DNA from: Neptunomonas concharum
GTDB lineage: Bacteria; Pseudomonadota; Gammaproteobacteria; Pseudomonadales; Balneatricaceae
Assembly (NCBI RefSeq): GCF_008630635.1
Contig: NZ_CP043869.1
Location: 124,001 to 188,000 of the forward strand
Direction: 5' to 3'
DNA: 64,000 nucleotides
How positions within the stretch are numbered: the first letter of the stretch is position 1; the number at the start of each line of letters is the position of its first letter. Below the pieces are notes generated by a model. It had not been told where the DNA came from. It worked only from the letters and a program-made list of their open reading frames with translations, and ran no database searches. Shown here piece after piece: positions 1-9,392 of the stretch. The translations under genes and the position numbers were made by a program.

Positions 1-2526
1 ACCGTCTATACAAGCAATCAGCTTTATGAGCTCGACCAGCGTGGCGTTCGTTATAATTTATTAAACCCTAATAATTATGCGGGATTGCTTTATAGCGGTA
101 ATTTATTTACGTCTGAGAGGGAGGCAACACAACATACAGATCGAGCGAGTAAGTTTTTACAAGCGACGCTTCAAGGTTGGGCTTACGCTCTCGATCACCC
201 TGAAGAGATAATCAGACTGTTAGCAGAGGAGTATGAAACAGGTAAGACGTTACCTGCTTTGCAGTTTGAAGCAGCCGAAATCCGTAAGGCTATACTGCCC
301 AACGTTTACACACTGGGCAGTATTAATGAAGATCGGCTGAAGCAAATATCAACGATCTATTTGGATTTGGACTTCCCGGTTAGTCGCACGCTCGATCTGA
401 GTACGTTCGTATTTTCTGCAGAAAAAGTAACACCACCGTTGCTCCTAAGTGAAGAGGAGATCGCTTTTCTTGAATCCCAACCTACCCTTCGTGTTCATAA
501 TGAAAGCAATTGGCCCCCTCTGAACTTTAATCTCGATGGCGTGCCCGCAGGTTATTCGATTGACTATATGAACCTTGTAGCTGAGAAATTAGGCCTTCAT
601 GTTGAGTATGTAAGCGGTTATGAGTGGGCAGACTTTATGCGTATGCTCAAAGATGGCCAGATTGATGTGATGTTGAATATAGTTGAAACGGAGAGTCGTG
701 CTAAAAACTTTCTATTCACGCCTCCTTATTTGTCGGCCAGTTCGGGTATTTATGTGCGTTCAGGCTCTGCCAGTGAATCGATTAAGGGGATGGGCGATTT
801 ACGAGGTAAACGTGTTGCCGTCCCCAAAGGTTTTTTTATCGAAGAGCTATTAACACGCCATTACCCCGATATTGAGCGTGTTGCATATCGTGATTCGGTT
901 GCTAGCATGGAGGCGGTAGCGGTGGGAGATGCCGATGCTATTATCGGCCGAACAGGCGTTATCAATTATTTAGCAGAAAAACACTTTATATCTAATCTGG
1001 CGCTTGTCTCTATCGTCGATGACCCGCTCTTTACAAGCCAAATGCGTATTGCCGTGAATAAAGACAATGCCTTATTGAGAGATATCTTAGCTAAAGGCAT
1101 AGCGGCGGTTTCCGAAGACGATATTGTTGTATTGCGGCGCAAATGGGGACAACCCCGAGTGAATACGCCCATAGGGTTGACGCTGGATGAAAGACAGTAT
1201 CTGCAGGAAAAGGGGAGCATAAAGCTGTGTATTGACCCCAAATGGATGCCATTTGAAGCACGAGATGCAACAGGGCAGCATGTGGGAATGGCTGCTGACT
1301 ACTTTGCTTTGTTTGCGTCTTATCTGGGAACGTCTTTTGATGTATTGCGAGTAGATAGCTGGGCCGACGCTTTAGCTGCGGCAAAGCAGCGTGAATGCGA
1401 CTTGGTTTCTTTGTTATCCAGTACACCAAGCCGCTCCGAATATTTGAACTTTACCTCGCCTGTTTTAACAATCCCTTATGTGATAGCAACCAGAAAAGAA
1501 ACGCTCTATATAGAAGATATCTCCCAAGTAATGGATGAGAAAATAGGTATTGTGGAAGGCTACTCTATCTATGAAAAACTTAAAAAAGCCTACCCCAACG
1601 CTCAATTTGTACCGGTTGGCACGCTCGAAGAGGGGTTACTGAAAGTTGAATCGGGTTCGTTATTTGGTGTGATCGATTCCGTAGCCAGTATTGGCTATGG
1701 TATACGCGAGTTAGGTTTACCTGGTGTTGCTATAACTGGGCGTTTAGATCTGCGTCGAGAGTTGTCTGTTGGAGTACGTAATGATGATCCTGAGTTATTA
1801 GGCATTATGCAAAAAGCGGTTGCGCATCTATCTCCTAATGATCATCAAAACATACGCAGCCGATGGGCACCCGTTGAGTATATTAAAAGTGTCGATTATA
1901 CGTTAGTACTTATTATTCTGGCGGTTAGTAGCGCTTTGGTGCTTTTCTTTATCTATCGGCATTATGTGCTTAAACGCTATAACCAACAGATCGAAAAAGC
2001 CCATGAAGAGTTATTGCGAAAGAACTTGGAGCTTGAAGAGATTTCAGTTACTGATTCATTAACGGGTGTTTTTAATCGCGTAAAAATTAATATGTTACTG
2101 GAGAAGGAGCTCAAGCGTGTTAATCGCTATGGCGGCACTTTCTCCTTGATTATGATGGACTTAGATCACTTCAAACAAGTCAACGATACCTTTGGTCATC
2201 CCATGGGCGACTACGTACTTAAAATGACAACTGAGGTTGTTTTAAGCAGCCTCCGGGAAACCGACACATTAGGGCGCTGGGGGGGAGAAGAGTTTATTAT
2301 TATATGCCCCGGCATCGATTTACTTGGGGCTAAACATTGTGCAGAAAACTTACGGCAATGCATGCAAACAACCCGTTTTGGGGTTGTAGAGCATCAGTTA
2401 GCCAGCTTTGGTGTGACCGCTTATATGGAGGGGGATAGCGCAGATTCCATCCTACAACGCGTTGATGCTGCGCTCTATCGGGCTAAAGAGCAAGGGCGAA
2501 ATCAAGTGGCTAGTTTGCCCTATTGA
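1..2526 (+). CDS. Periplasmic-sensor diguanylate cyclase, 5' end cut by window
   Basis: The reading frame is open from base 1, so the gene begins upstream; the TTG at 85 is not a credible start. The 841 visible residues contain, in order, the C-terminal part of an NMT1/THI5-type substrate-binding domain (about 1-115), two SBP_bac_3 domains (about 160-380 and 405-620), one membrane segment (about 634-654), a short coiled coil and a GGDEF domain (about 680-840). The active site reads GGEEF near residue 761, with an RxxD inhibitory site (RETD) five residues before it. The protein should therefore make c-di-GMP in response to periplasmic ligands and be subject to product inhibition. Stacking an NMT1-like and two amino-acid-type binding modules on one cyclase is unusual. 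The stop overlaps the convergent gene by 7 nt. The ligand cannot be deduced. Confidence 0.9.
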   Translation, partial: TVYTSNQLYELDQRGVRYNLLNPNNYAGLLYSGNLFTSEREATQHTDRASKFLQATLQGWAYALDHPEEIIRLLAEEYETGKTLPALQFEAAEIRKAILPNVYTLGSINEDRLKQISTIYLDLDFPVSRTLDLSTFVFSAEKVTPPLLLSEEEIAFLESQPTLRVHNESNWPPLNFNLDGVPAGYSIDYMNLVAEKLGLHVEYVSGYEWADFMRMLKDGQIDVMLNIVETESRAKNFLFTPPYLSASSGIYVRSGSASESIKGMGDLRGKRVAVPKGFFIEELLTRHYPDIERVAYRDSVASMEAVAVGDADAIIGRTGVINYLAEKHFISNLALVSIVDDPLFTSQMRIAVNKDNALLRDILAKGIAAVSEDDIVVLRRKWGQPRVNTPIGLTLDERQYLQEKGSIKLCIDPKWMPFEARDATGQHVGMAADYFALFASYLGTSFDVLRVDSWADALAAAKQRECDLVSLLSSTPSRSEYLNFTSPVLTIPYVIATRKETLYIEDISQVMDEKIGIVEGYSIYEKLKKAYPNAQFVPVGTLEEGLLKVESGSLFGVIDSVASIGYGIRELGLPGVAITGRLDLRRELSVGVRNDDPELLGIMQKAVAHLSPNDHQNIRSRWAPVEYIKSVDYTLVLIILAVSSALVLFFIYRHYVLKRYNQQIEKAHEELLRKNLELEEISVTDSLTGVFNRVKINMLLEKELKRVNRYGGTFSLIMMDLDHFKQVNDTFGHPMGDYVLKMTTEVVLSSLRETDTLGRWGGEEFIIICPGIDLLGAKHCAENLRQCMQTTRFGVVEHQLASFGVTAYMEGDSADSILQRVDAALYRAKEQGRNQVASLPY

Positions 2527-5500
2527 GACAAGAGTTTTTCGAGTGCTACGGGACGGGCGAACAAATAACCTTGTACCGCATCACAATGTTCGTCAGCTAG
2601 GAAGTCTCTCTGAGATGGTGTTTCTACTCCCTCAGCGATTACTTCAAGGTTTAATGCTTTCCCAAGCGCTATGACCGCTTGCACGATTGCCCTGTCTTCT
2701 GGAGTGCCTGGTAAGTGCTGAATAAAGGAGCGATCTATTTTTAGCTTATCAATAGGTAACTTTTTCAAATAGCTCAGGGAAGAATAGCCTGTTCCGAAAT
2801 CGTCAATAGAGATGCTGATTCCCATATTACGCAGTTCGCTTAATACTTTGCCTGCTTGGAATTCATTGCCCATTAAAAATGATTCGGTGATTTCTATTTC
2901 GAGCTTATGTGCAGGAAACTTAGTTGTTTCCAACGCTCTTCGTACCATGTTTGGGAAGTTACCCTTGGTCAATTGAGGGACAGAGACATTAACTGCCATT
3001 CGTTCAAATGATTTACCTGATTTTATAAGCTTACTGCCAGCGTTGCAGGCGGCATTAATCACCCACTTACCAAGGGGAATGATAATACCGCTCTCTTCAG
3101 CAATGGGAATAAACTTATCTGGCATAATCATCCCTTGGGTAGGGTGCTGCCAGCGAAGTAACGCCTCATAGCCTATAAGGCGTTTGTTTTGCAAACAATA
3201 CTGGGGCTGGTAAGTTAGAAAGAAACCATCACTGTTTAGCGCTTGCCTCATCATAGATTCAAAGCTTAAGCGCTCAAACGCGAGACTGGTCATCTCTTTA
3301 GAATAATACTGATAGGTATTACGGCCTTGGGCTTTTGCCCGATACATGGCTGCATCCGCATTGCGGATTAGCATGTCATACGTGTGGCCGTTTTGGGGGG
3401 AGAGGCTAATACCAATACTAGCAGAAACGTAAATTTCTTGGTCTGCAATATAAAAGGGAGCATTAAATTGTTGGATGAGTTTTTCTGCCATCAACGCTGA
3501 GTCTTGGATATTTTGAAGATTTTCCATGAGGATGATGAACTCATCCCCCCCAAGACGAGCTAAAGTGCCCTCTTTGCTGATACAGCGCTTCATACGTTCG
3601 CTTGCCAGAACGAGTAAATTATCACCCGCTAAGTGGCCTAAACTATCATTTACATTCTTAAAGTGATCTAAGTCTAAAAATAGAATGGCCAAATGCCTGT
3701 GGGACGCATCAAATAGTTCAAGCCGATGTAAAACGCGTGACTCAAGGAGCAATTTATTAGGAAGGCCAGTTAGGGCATCGTAGTGAGCTTGGTGTTCTAA
3801 GGCTTGCTGAGAAGCTTTTAATGCGGATAAGTCGGAGAAAACGGCTATATAATTTACCACTTTCCCATGTGTATCACAGATGGACGTGATAGTCAGAAGC
3901 TGAGGGTAGGTCTCACCATTTTTTCGGCGATTCCATATTTCTCCCTTCCAATGATGGCGCGTGCGTAGCTCTTCCCACATAGCATTATAAAAAGACGGTG
4001 AGTGGCGACCTGAGTGAAGTATGGCCGGCTTTTCTCCTAGTACTTCGGCTTCCGTGTAGCCAGTTATTCGAGTGAAAGCGCTGTTAATGGAGATAATACG
4101 GGTGGACGCATCCGTTATAATGACCCCTTCAAGGCTGTTCTCAAAGACGACCGCTGATTGTCGTAAGCGCTCCTCCGCATCTACCTGGAAGCTTAAATCG
4201 TGGATCGAAATGATAATTCTCTGAGCATCTTGCAATGTTAATTCTTGAGCGAAAATTTCGACGGGCATATGCTGCCCTTTCTTGGTTACGAGGTAAGATT
4301 GGTTCTGGAATAATTTCTTACCGTCAGTAAGTTCGGCCTTGAGTACTTTAAGGCTTGTACATTCTTGTGAGCATAATTGGCTTACTTCTGTGTTGAGTAT
4401 CTCTTCCAAGGGAACATCTAATAATTTGCTCGCTTTGGGATTGGCTTCGCAAACTTTCCAGCTTTGAGGGTCAATAACAAGTATGGCATCACTGGCGCTT
4501 TGAAAGAGTGACTGATACTTTTTCTCGCTGGCCTTTAGGGCTTTATGTGATGCTTTACTAGATGTTATGTCAGTCATTACTGACAACATGCCAGCCAGCT
4601 CTCCTTGCTGATCATATTGATAGCACCAGTTAATACTGATATCGATTTCTTGCCCCTGCTTTGTAATCTTGCGCACTTCTATTGTTTCAGGAGGTGTTCT
4701 GTTTTCTAAATAAAAGGCCAATCGTGTTTTTGTCTTCTCTCTCAACGAGGGTGATGAGTCCAAGTCCCAAATATATTTACCAACAAGCTCACCTTCTTCG
4801 TACCCTAACATCTTGTGGTGGGCGGCATTACTAAAGGTAATCTTTCCATCTAGGTTATGTTCCTGAATACCGTGCGGTAGGGTGTTAAGAATATTTTTTA
4901 GATACTGCTCTGTTTGTTCTCGTTTTAGGATGTCTTGGTTTAATTGCTCTTTTAGGTGCTGGCTAACCAGTGCAGAAGAGAAATAAGCGGCGAACTCTTG
5001 GAGCAATCGAGTTTCCGAGTTTTCAGCAGGGTGGCGCTCTTTGCAAAAATGTACACTTAATAATGCAGGAAGCTCGGTGCCAGTATGCATAGGTGCAAAG
5101 AAAATAGTTTGGATCTGCCAGTATTGATAAACGGAGTGAAGTTGATTCTCCGGTGAATCGTGATCTACATCTATAGAGGCGCTATCAATAATTTTTTTAA
5201 TTTGTAGCGTCATTTCAGGTGTGAAATTTAAAACGGGGAACGTTTCAAGCGCGCCTCTAAATTCATCTGAACAACTTTCGTAAAGAATAGTAGCCGATGT
5301 AAATGATGGGTCATTGATAGATAATAGGCTGACTCGGTCAGCATCAAACACCTTTCTAAGCTCATTAATGGATTCTGTTAGCAGTGTTGATGTATTAATG
5401 GCATTGAGCATTCTCGCGGCGACACGCTCAAGTGCTTGGGCAAAGCGAGCTGATTGCACCTCGGACTTTGCTTGTGCTAGCCGACTGTTTAGTTCTTCGA

Positions 5501-6293
5501 CTGAAGCCTGTAGCAGAGTGATGTAGCGTGTTTCAAGGCCACTAATTAAGTCATTTCGAGTAATGAGGCCAAGAGGCGCTTTGTTCTCATCTATAATCAG
5601 AATTCGACGTATATTGGCTTCCATCATCTGATTACGTGCGACTTCGAGCGGTGCTCCAGAGGGAAGGGAGTGTATAGGTGAACTCATGACTGAGCGGACT
5701 TGAGTAGTTAGTGGGATCTTATCGTCAAGTACACGAATAATATCTCGTTCTGTAATAATCCCTTTTACGCTGTCTTGATTACCCACCAGTAAGCAATGGG
5801 ATTTTCGTGATGTAAATGTGGCAAGAGCTTCTGACAGAGAAGTTGACTCGTCAATAAAACTCATACGTGGATCGAGCACACTGTCTACATATTTAACATC
5901 AAGTAGGTATTCTGGACCTAAATGCGTAATGAAGTCGGTGGCTGTTACTAATCCAACGGCTTTGCCGTGATTGTTAATAATGGGTAAGTGGCGAATGTTA
6001 TGCTTTAGCAGTAAGTGATAACCTTCGTGGTAGGCAAGATCTGCGTGAGCAGTAATTAGGGGGCTAGACATAATACTGTCTACGATGGTGTCGTTTATTG
6101 GCGCTTCACCGGCTCTGCTAAGAATATCCCACTCACTAATTAAGCCTTCAGGTTCACCCTGTGTATTTGTAATGATGATACAGCTGAGTAACTCTTGGCG
6201 CATAAGGTGAAGTGCATCCGTAAGGGAAGTCCCAAGAGGCACTGAAATAAGGGAAGTTGTACAGATAGCCCCAAGGGTATGCGTAGTTTTCAT
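2520..6293 (-). CDS. CBS-GAF-PAS-GGDEF-EAL c-di-GMP protein
   Basis: This 1257-residue cytoplasmic protein has four CBS domains in two pairs (about 8-125 and 130-255), a GAF-like domain (about 280-450), three PAS domains (about 460-830), a GGDEF domain and an EAL domain. GGDEF is intact near residue 914, but the position of the RxxD inhibitory site reads SKEG. The EAL domain keeps EAL (near 1041), the DDFGTGYSSL loop (near 1165) and EGVE, so phosphodiesterase activity is likely. CBS pairs usually bind adenine nucleotides and PAS domains bind haem, flavin or other small ligands, so the protein may couple energy state and redox to c-di-GMP. There is no signal peptide or membrane segment. Whether the GGDEF half is catalytic or only regulates EAL cannot be told from sequence. 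Confidence 0.9.
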   Translation of the reverse strand: MKTTHTLGAICTTSLISVPLGTSLTDALHLMRQELLSCIIITNTQGEPEGLISEWDILSRAGEAPINDTIVDSIMSSPLITAHADLAYHEGYHLLLKHNIRHLPIINNHGKAVGLVTATDFITHLGPEYLLDVKYVDSVLDPRMSFIDESTSLSEALATFTSRKSHCLLVGNQDSVKGIITERDIIRVLDDKIPLTTQVRSVMSSPIHSLPSGAPLEVARNQMMEANIRRILIIDENKAPLGLITRNDLISGLETRYITLLQASVEELNSRLAQAKSEVQSARFAQALERVAARMLNAINTSTLLTESINELRKVFDADRVSLLSINDPSFTSATILYESCSDEFRGALETFPVLNFTPEMTLQIKKIIDSASIDVDHDSPENQLHSVYQYWQIQTIFFAPMHTGTELPALLSVHFCKERHPAENSETRLLQEFAAYFSSALVSQHLKEQLNQDILKREQTEQYLKNILNTLPHGIQEHNLDGKITFSNAAHHKMLGYEEGELVGKYIWDLDSSPSLREKTKTRLAFYLENRTPPETIEVRKITKQGQEIDISINWCYQYDQQGELAGMLSVMTDITSSKASHKALKASEKKYQSLFQSASDAILVIDPQSWKVCEANPKASKLLDVPLEEILNTEVSQLCSQECTSLKVLKAELTDGKKLFQNQSYLVTKKGQHMPVEIFAQELTLQDAQRIIISIHDLSFQVDAEERLRQSAVVFENSLEGVIITDASTRIISINSAFTRITGYTEAEVLGEKPAILHSGRHSPSFYNAMWEELRTRHHWKGEIWNRRKNGETYPQLLTITSICDTHGKVVNYIAVFSDLSALKASQQALEHQAHYDALTGLPNKLLLESRVLHRLELFDASHRHLAILFLDLDHFKNVNDSLGHLAGDNLLVLASERMKRCISKEGTLARLGGDEFIILMENLQNIQDSALMAEKLIQQFNAPFYIADQEIYVSASIGISLSPQNGHTYDMLIRNADAAMYRAKAQGRNTYQYYSKEMTSLAFERLSFESMMRQALNSDGFFLTYQPQYCLQNKRLIGYEALLRWQHPTQGMIMPDKFIPIAEESGIIIPLGKWVINAACNAGSKLIKSGKSFERMAVNVSVPQLTKGNFPNMVRRALETTKFPAHKLEIEITESFLMGNEFQAGKVLSELRNMGISISIDDFGTGYSSLSYLKKLPIDKLKIDRSFIQHLPGTPEDRAIVQAVIALGKALNLEVIAEGVETPSQRDFLADEHCDAVQGYLFARPVALEKLLSQ

Positions 6294-6401
6294 TCAGGTT
6301 TCATTCATCACAAAGCCACGCATTTTATATGGACATACGGGGTGTATGTATTGATGTGTATCAGTAACCAACTAATTAAGTAGGGAATTTATATGTAAGG
6401 G

Positions 6402-7421
6402 CTAAGATTTTTTGAGTGCTACCAAAATAGATTGAGTGACCGATGTGAGTTGTTTCTGAGCGTCTTCATCAACTGGTAGTGGACGACAAAGCTTGATCGC
6501 TTGTAGACCGGAGCGTGCGGTAAACAGCCCAGCCCCGACGCCTTGACCTGCTCGTGCTGATAAGCTGGCGGTGAGTGAGCTACTTAACAGGTGAGAACCT
6601 GCATGGATAGAAATTTCACTCAGGCCGGCAAATGCGATGTTATGCAGAACTTTTTTAAGCAGTTTCCATTGGGTAGCCGCGCCGGGGGAAATGCCATAGA
6701 TATCAGCGATCTCCCGTAGCATTTTCAGGTTCCGCCAACCGACCAGCCACATATCGAATGTGGCATAAGGGCTTAGCGCTACCATGACACCCGACTGGAC
6801 GCTATGACGATGCAGGCATCGCCTTGCGGCTTCATCCTGAGCTTGAAGTGCATGGTGGGATACATAACGAATGATTTCCCCATCGTTATACGCCGAATCA
6901 ACTTGCCGGATGGCTGTTTTAAATGTTTCGGTCAGTGGAGTATTGTCGTAGTAGTGGTCGAGTTTTTTAAGTAATACAGCCGCTTGCCCATGGGTTTTTT
7001 GGTCTTGCAGGTTGATCGCTTCTTGATGCAGCTTTTCTGCGATTTTTAACTGGCGTAAGCCTCGCATTCCTTGCCACAACCACAGTATACCTCCAACAAA
7101 TGTGATGCCTACCAGTCCACTGAATGTCACACCTAAGATAGGGTGAACCTCAAACCCCCAGCTTATTAAACGGTAGATCTCACCGATAACAGCAGCGCCA
7201 AGTAATGTTGCCACCGAACCTGCGAAGAAGCGTTTCCAACGGCTGGGCTTTTTAACGGCTTCCATTTTTTCTACGGGTTTAGTGGTTTCATCGGCGACCA
7301 TTACAACCTGCTCTACAGGTATTTCCTGGGCGAGGGGTTTCTCTGAGTGCTCGACTTCAGCTTTTTTCAGATCAGCGGGTTTGAGTATCACCGCTTCTTT
7401 CCATTGGGGCTGGTCGGCCAT
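6402..7421 (-). CDS. ycjF: YcjF-like membrane protein (TIGR01620/DUF697)
   Basis: A 339-residue inner-membrane protein of the UPF0283/YcjF family. A charged cytoplasmic N-terminus of about 80 residues is followed by two hydrophobic segments (about residues 68-92 and 95-118) and a C-terminal DUF697 domain. The start codon overlaps the ycjX stop by one base (TGATG), so translation is probably coupled. In Enterobacteria the ycjX-ycjF pair belongs to the phage-shock/envelope-stress neighbourhood; no psp genes lie next to it here. The biochemical role of the family is not established. Confidence 0.88.
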   Translation of the reverse strand: MADQPQWKEAVILKPADLKKAEVEHSEKPLAQEIPVEQVVMVADETTKPVEKMEAVKKPSRWKRFFAGSVATLLGAAVIGEIYRLISWGFEVHPILGVTFSGLVGITFVGGILWLWQGMRGLRQLKIAEKLHQEAINLQDQKTHGQAAVLLKKLDHYYDNTPLTETFKTAIRQVDSAYNDGEIIRYVSHHALQAQDEAARRCLHRHSVQSGVMVALSPYATFDMWLVGWRNLKMLREIADIYGISPGAATQWKLLKKVLHNIAFAGLSEISIHAGSHLLSSSLTASLSARAGQGVGAGLFTARSGLQAIKLCRPLPVDEDAQKQLTSVTQSILVALKKS

Positions 7422-8857
7422 CAGAACATCTCCTTGGTTAAAAACTCAATTGCTTGATCGAGCCGAATATGATGTTCTGGCTTAAGGTCGGTTAAGGGTA
7501 ATCGCCGGGGGGCAAAGTCTAAAAAACGAAAGCGGTTGCTGTTCCAATCCTGTTCACGGGGCAAGTCGGTTGGAATCTCGCCCGGGAAAAGGGCGACCTC
7601 TTCTCCGTTTTCTTTGCGGGTACCTTTAAGGCACGAGAGGGTTTGGCCATCGAGTACCGCTTCGGCGGACTCCGTTGAGCGAATGGATGCAATCGCCAGG
7701 CAGCGAGTCTCTATCCCCTCAAAACGCATATCGCGCTGCGCGTCCTGAATGATCAGTTCCAGAAACTTATCTAAGTTGTGGTGTTGGTTAGCCGTTACAT
7801 GGTCAGCCTTGGATGAGGCAAACAGTACTTTATCAATACGTGGGCTGAATAGGCGTCTAATAAAGCCAGAAGAGCCGTAATTGAAGCTTTGTAAGATCTC
7901 AGTGATGGCGAGTTTCATATCCTCAAAACAGGCTTTGCCATGATTAAGCGCTTTCAGACAATCGACTAACACCACTTGGCGATCAAAACGGGAGAAATGT
8001 TCGCGATAGAAACGTTTAACGACGTGTTCCCGATAGGCTTCGTAACGGCTTGCCAATACTTGATAATAACTACCCTCAGGTGCGGGCTCATTAAGCTCTA
8101 TGGTGAATAAAACGGGGAATATTTGTAGCAGTGGGTCACCTTGCAACTGGCCAGGGAGAATACAGCGGCCAGGCTGAATCATACTCAAACTATAGGCTTC
8201 ACCACGAAATGTATGTAATAGATCGGTGTAGGCGTCGCTTAGTACTTTAATCACGCTTTCATCAGCAGGGGCGAGCCAGTCGATAGTTTCTTGGGCGGCT
8301 AGCCAGTCTTTAGCAAGGCTGGCGCGAGGCTCAGTCGCAAAAAGCGTACGCTGCTTGTCACACCATTGGTTAAAATCCAGATTTAGCAAAGGTAGATCGA
8401 GCAGCCATTCACCGGGGTAGTCGATGATGTCCAAATAGAGTGTTGAAGTTTCTTGTACCAAGCGTTGGAGACGGCTGGCGGGGCGATAGCGAATCGCCAA
8501 TTTAACTTCGGATAAGCCAACCGTCGAAGCAGGCCAATGAGGAGGCTGTTGTCCTAAATCCTGAATAGCTTGTTTTAACGGGAAAGGCGTGTCTGAGGTT
8601 TCACTCAAGTTTTTAACGCTAATAATTCGGCCGCTACTAGCAACCTCGAAAAAAGGTAACGATTGGCTTTGATGGGCGTCAAGTAAGTGGTGCACCAGCG
8701 ATGTGATAAAGACGGTTTTTCCGCTGCGGCTCAATCCCGTCACCGCAATCTTTAAATGCCTATCTAATCCCTGTTCTACGACATCTTTCAGTTGCTGCTG
8801 AATATCATCCAGCACATCTTCACCGATTAAACGCTTGAGTTTACTTCCCAGCCCCAT
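7421..8857 (-). CDS. ycjX: YcjX-like P-loop NTPase (DUF463)
   Basis: A 478-residue protein of the YcjX/DUF463 family. A Walker A loop GLSRSGKT lies at residues 41-48, preceded by an amphipathic N-terminus. The motif DIIDYPGEW downstream resembles the switch region of a GTPase, and the segment FASSKADHV may serve as the base-specificity loop. Known members are GTP-binding proteins linked to envelope stress. The gene is first of a two-gene unit with ycjF, which overlaps it by one base. The protein is cytoplasmic or peripheral to the membrane, with no signal peptide. Confidence 0.9.
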   Translation of the reverse strand: MGLGSKLKRLIGEDVLDDIQQQLKDVVEQGLDRHLKIAVTGLSRSGKTVFITSLVHHLLDAHQSQSLPFFEVASSGRIISVKNLSETSDTPFPLKQAIQDLGQQPPHWPASTVGLSEVKLAIRYRPASRLQRLVQETSTLYLDIIDYPGEWLLDLPLLNLDFNQWCDKQRTLFATEPRASLAKDWLAAQETIDWLAPADESVIKVLSDAYTDLLHTFRGEAYSLSMIQPGRCILPGQLQGDPLLQIFPVLFTIELNEPAPEGSYYQVLASRYEAYREHVVKRFYREHFSRFDRQVVLVDCLKALNHGKACFEDMKLAITEILQSFNYGSSGFIRRLFSPRIDKVLFASSKADHVTANQHHNLDKFLELIIQDAQRDMRFEGIETRCLAIASIRSTESAEAVLDGQTLSCLKGTRKENGEEVALFPGEIPTDLPREQDWNSNRFRFLDFAPRRLPLTDLKPEHHIRLDQAIEFLTKEMF

Positions 8858-8943
8858 TGAATCCTGCCTTGCTCATAAAATGTCTGATGAGTGTGACAGA
8901 TTAATGCTGAACAAGTGCAGAAGAAAGGGGCTGAGGTCATCCA

Positions 8944-9324
8944 TTACTGAGGAACAGCCGCATAGGCCACGATTTCACAAAGCATTTCTTCGCGAGCAAG
9001 GCCCGCAACAACCATGGCTGCTCGGTTTGGGTAGGGTGCTTCGAAATATTCAGCGTAGACTTTATTGAATGCAGGGAGCTGGCTGCGGTCAGTGACATAG
9101 ATGAGCACTTGGGTGACATCATCCATGGTGAGCTTTGCCGCTTCAATCGTGTGCTTGAAGTTCTCCATTGTTTGGCGTGCTTGCGCTTCAATACCGCCTT
9201 CAACCACGTTGCCTTGAGCATCAATGGGGATTTGTGCGGTGGATAATTGACCGTTTGCAATCACCGCCCACTCCAGTGGGGCTTTAGATGCGAACAGCTC
9301 GGTTTTAACAGCCTGCTTGGTCAT
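8944..9324 (-). CDS. RidA/YjgF/UK114 family deaminase
   Basis: A 126-residue protein of the Rid family, the usual length. It carries the conserved Arg in PNRAAMVVAG and the C-terminal CEIVAYA segment that forms the trimer-interface active site. RidA-type enzymes hydrolyse reactive enamines/imines released by PLP or flavin enzymes to ketones and ammonia. It is the last gene of the minus-strand arm running from aldehyde dehydrogenase through the dipeptidase-like gene and the BCCT transporter, 68 nt after the transporter. That position suggests it clears an imine intermediate of this pathway rather than acting as the housekeeping RidA of branched-chain amino-acid synthesis. Confidence 0.88.
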   Translation of the reverse strand: MTKQAVKTELFASKAPLEWAVIANGQLSTAQIPIDAQGNVVEGGIEAQARQTMENFKHTIEAAKLTMDDVTQVLIYVTDRSQLPAFNKVYAEYFEAPYPNRAAMVVAGLAREEMLCEIVAYAAVPQ

Positions 9325-9392
9325 AAGAAATACTCAAAATAGATAGGTAAAAAAATGGAGCAGCTTTCGCCGCTCCGAACGATAGGAGGGAA

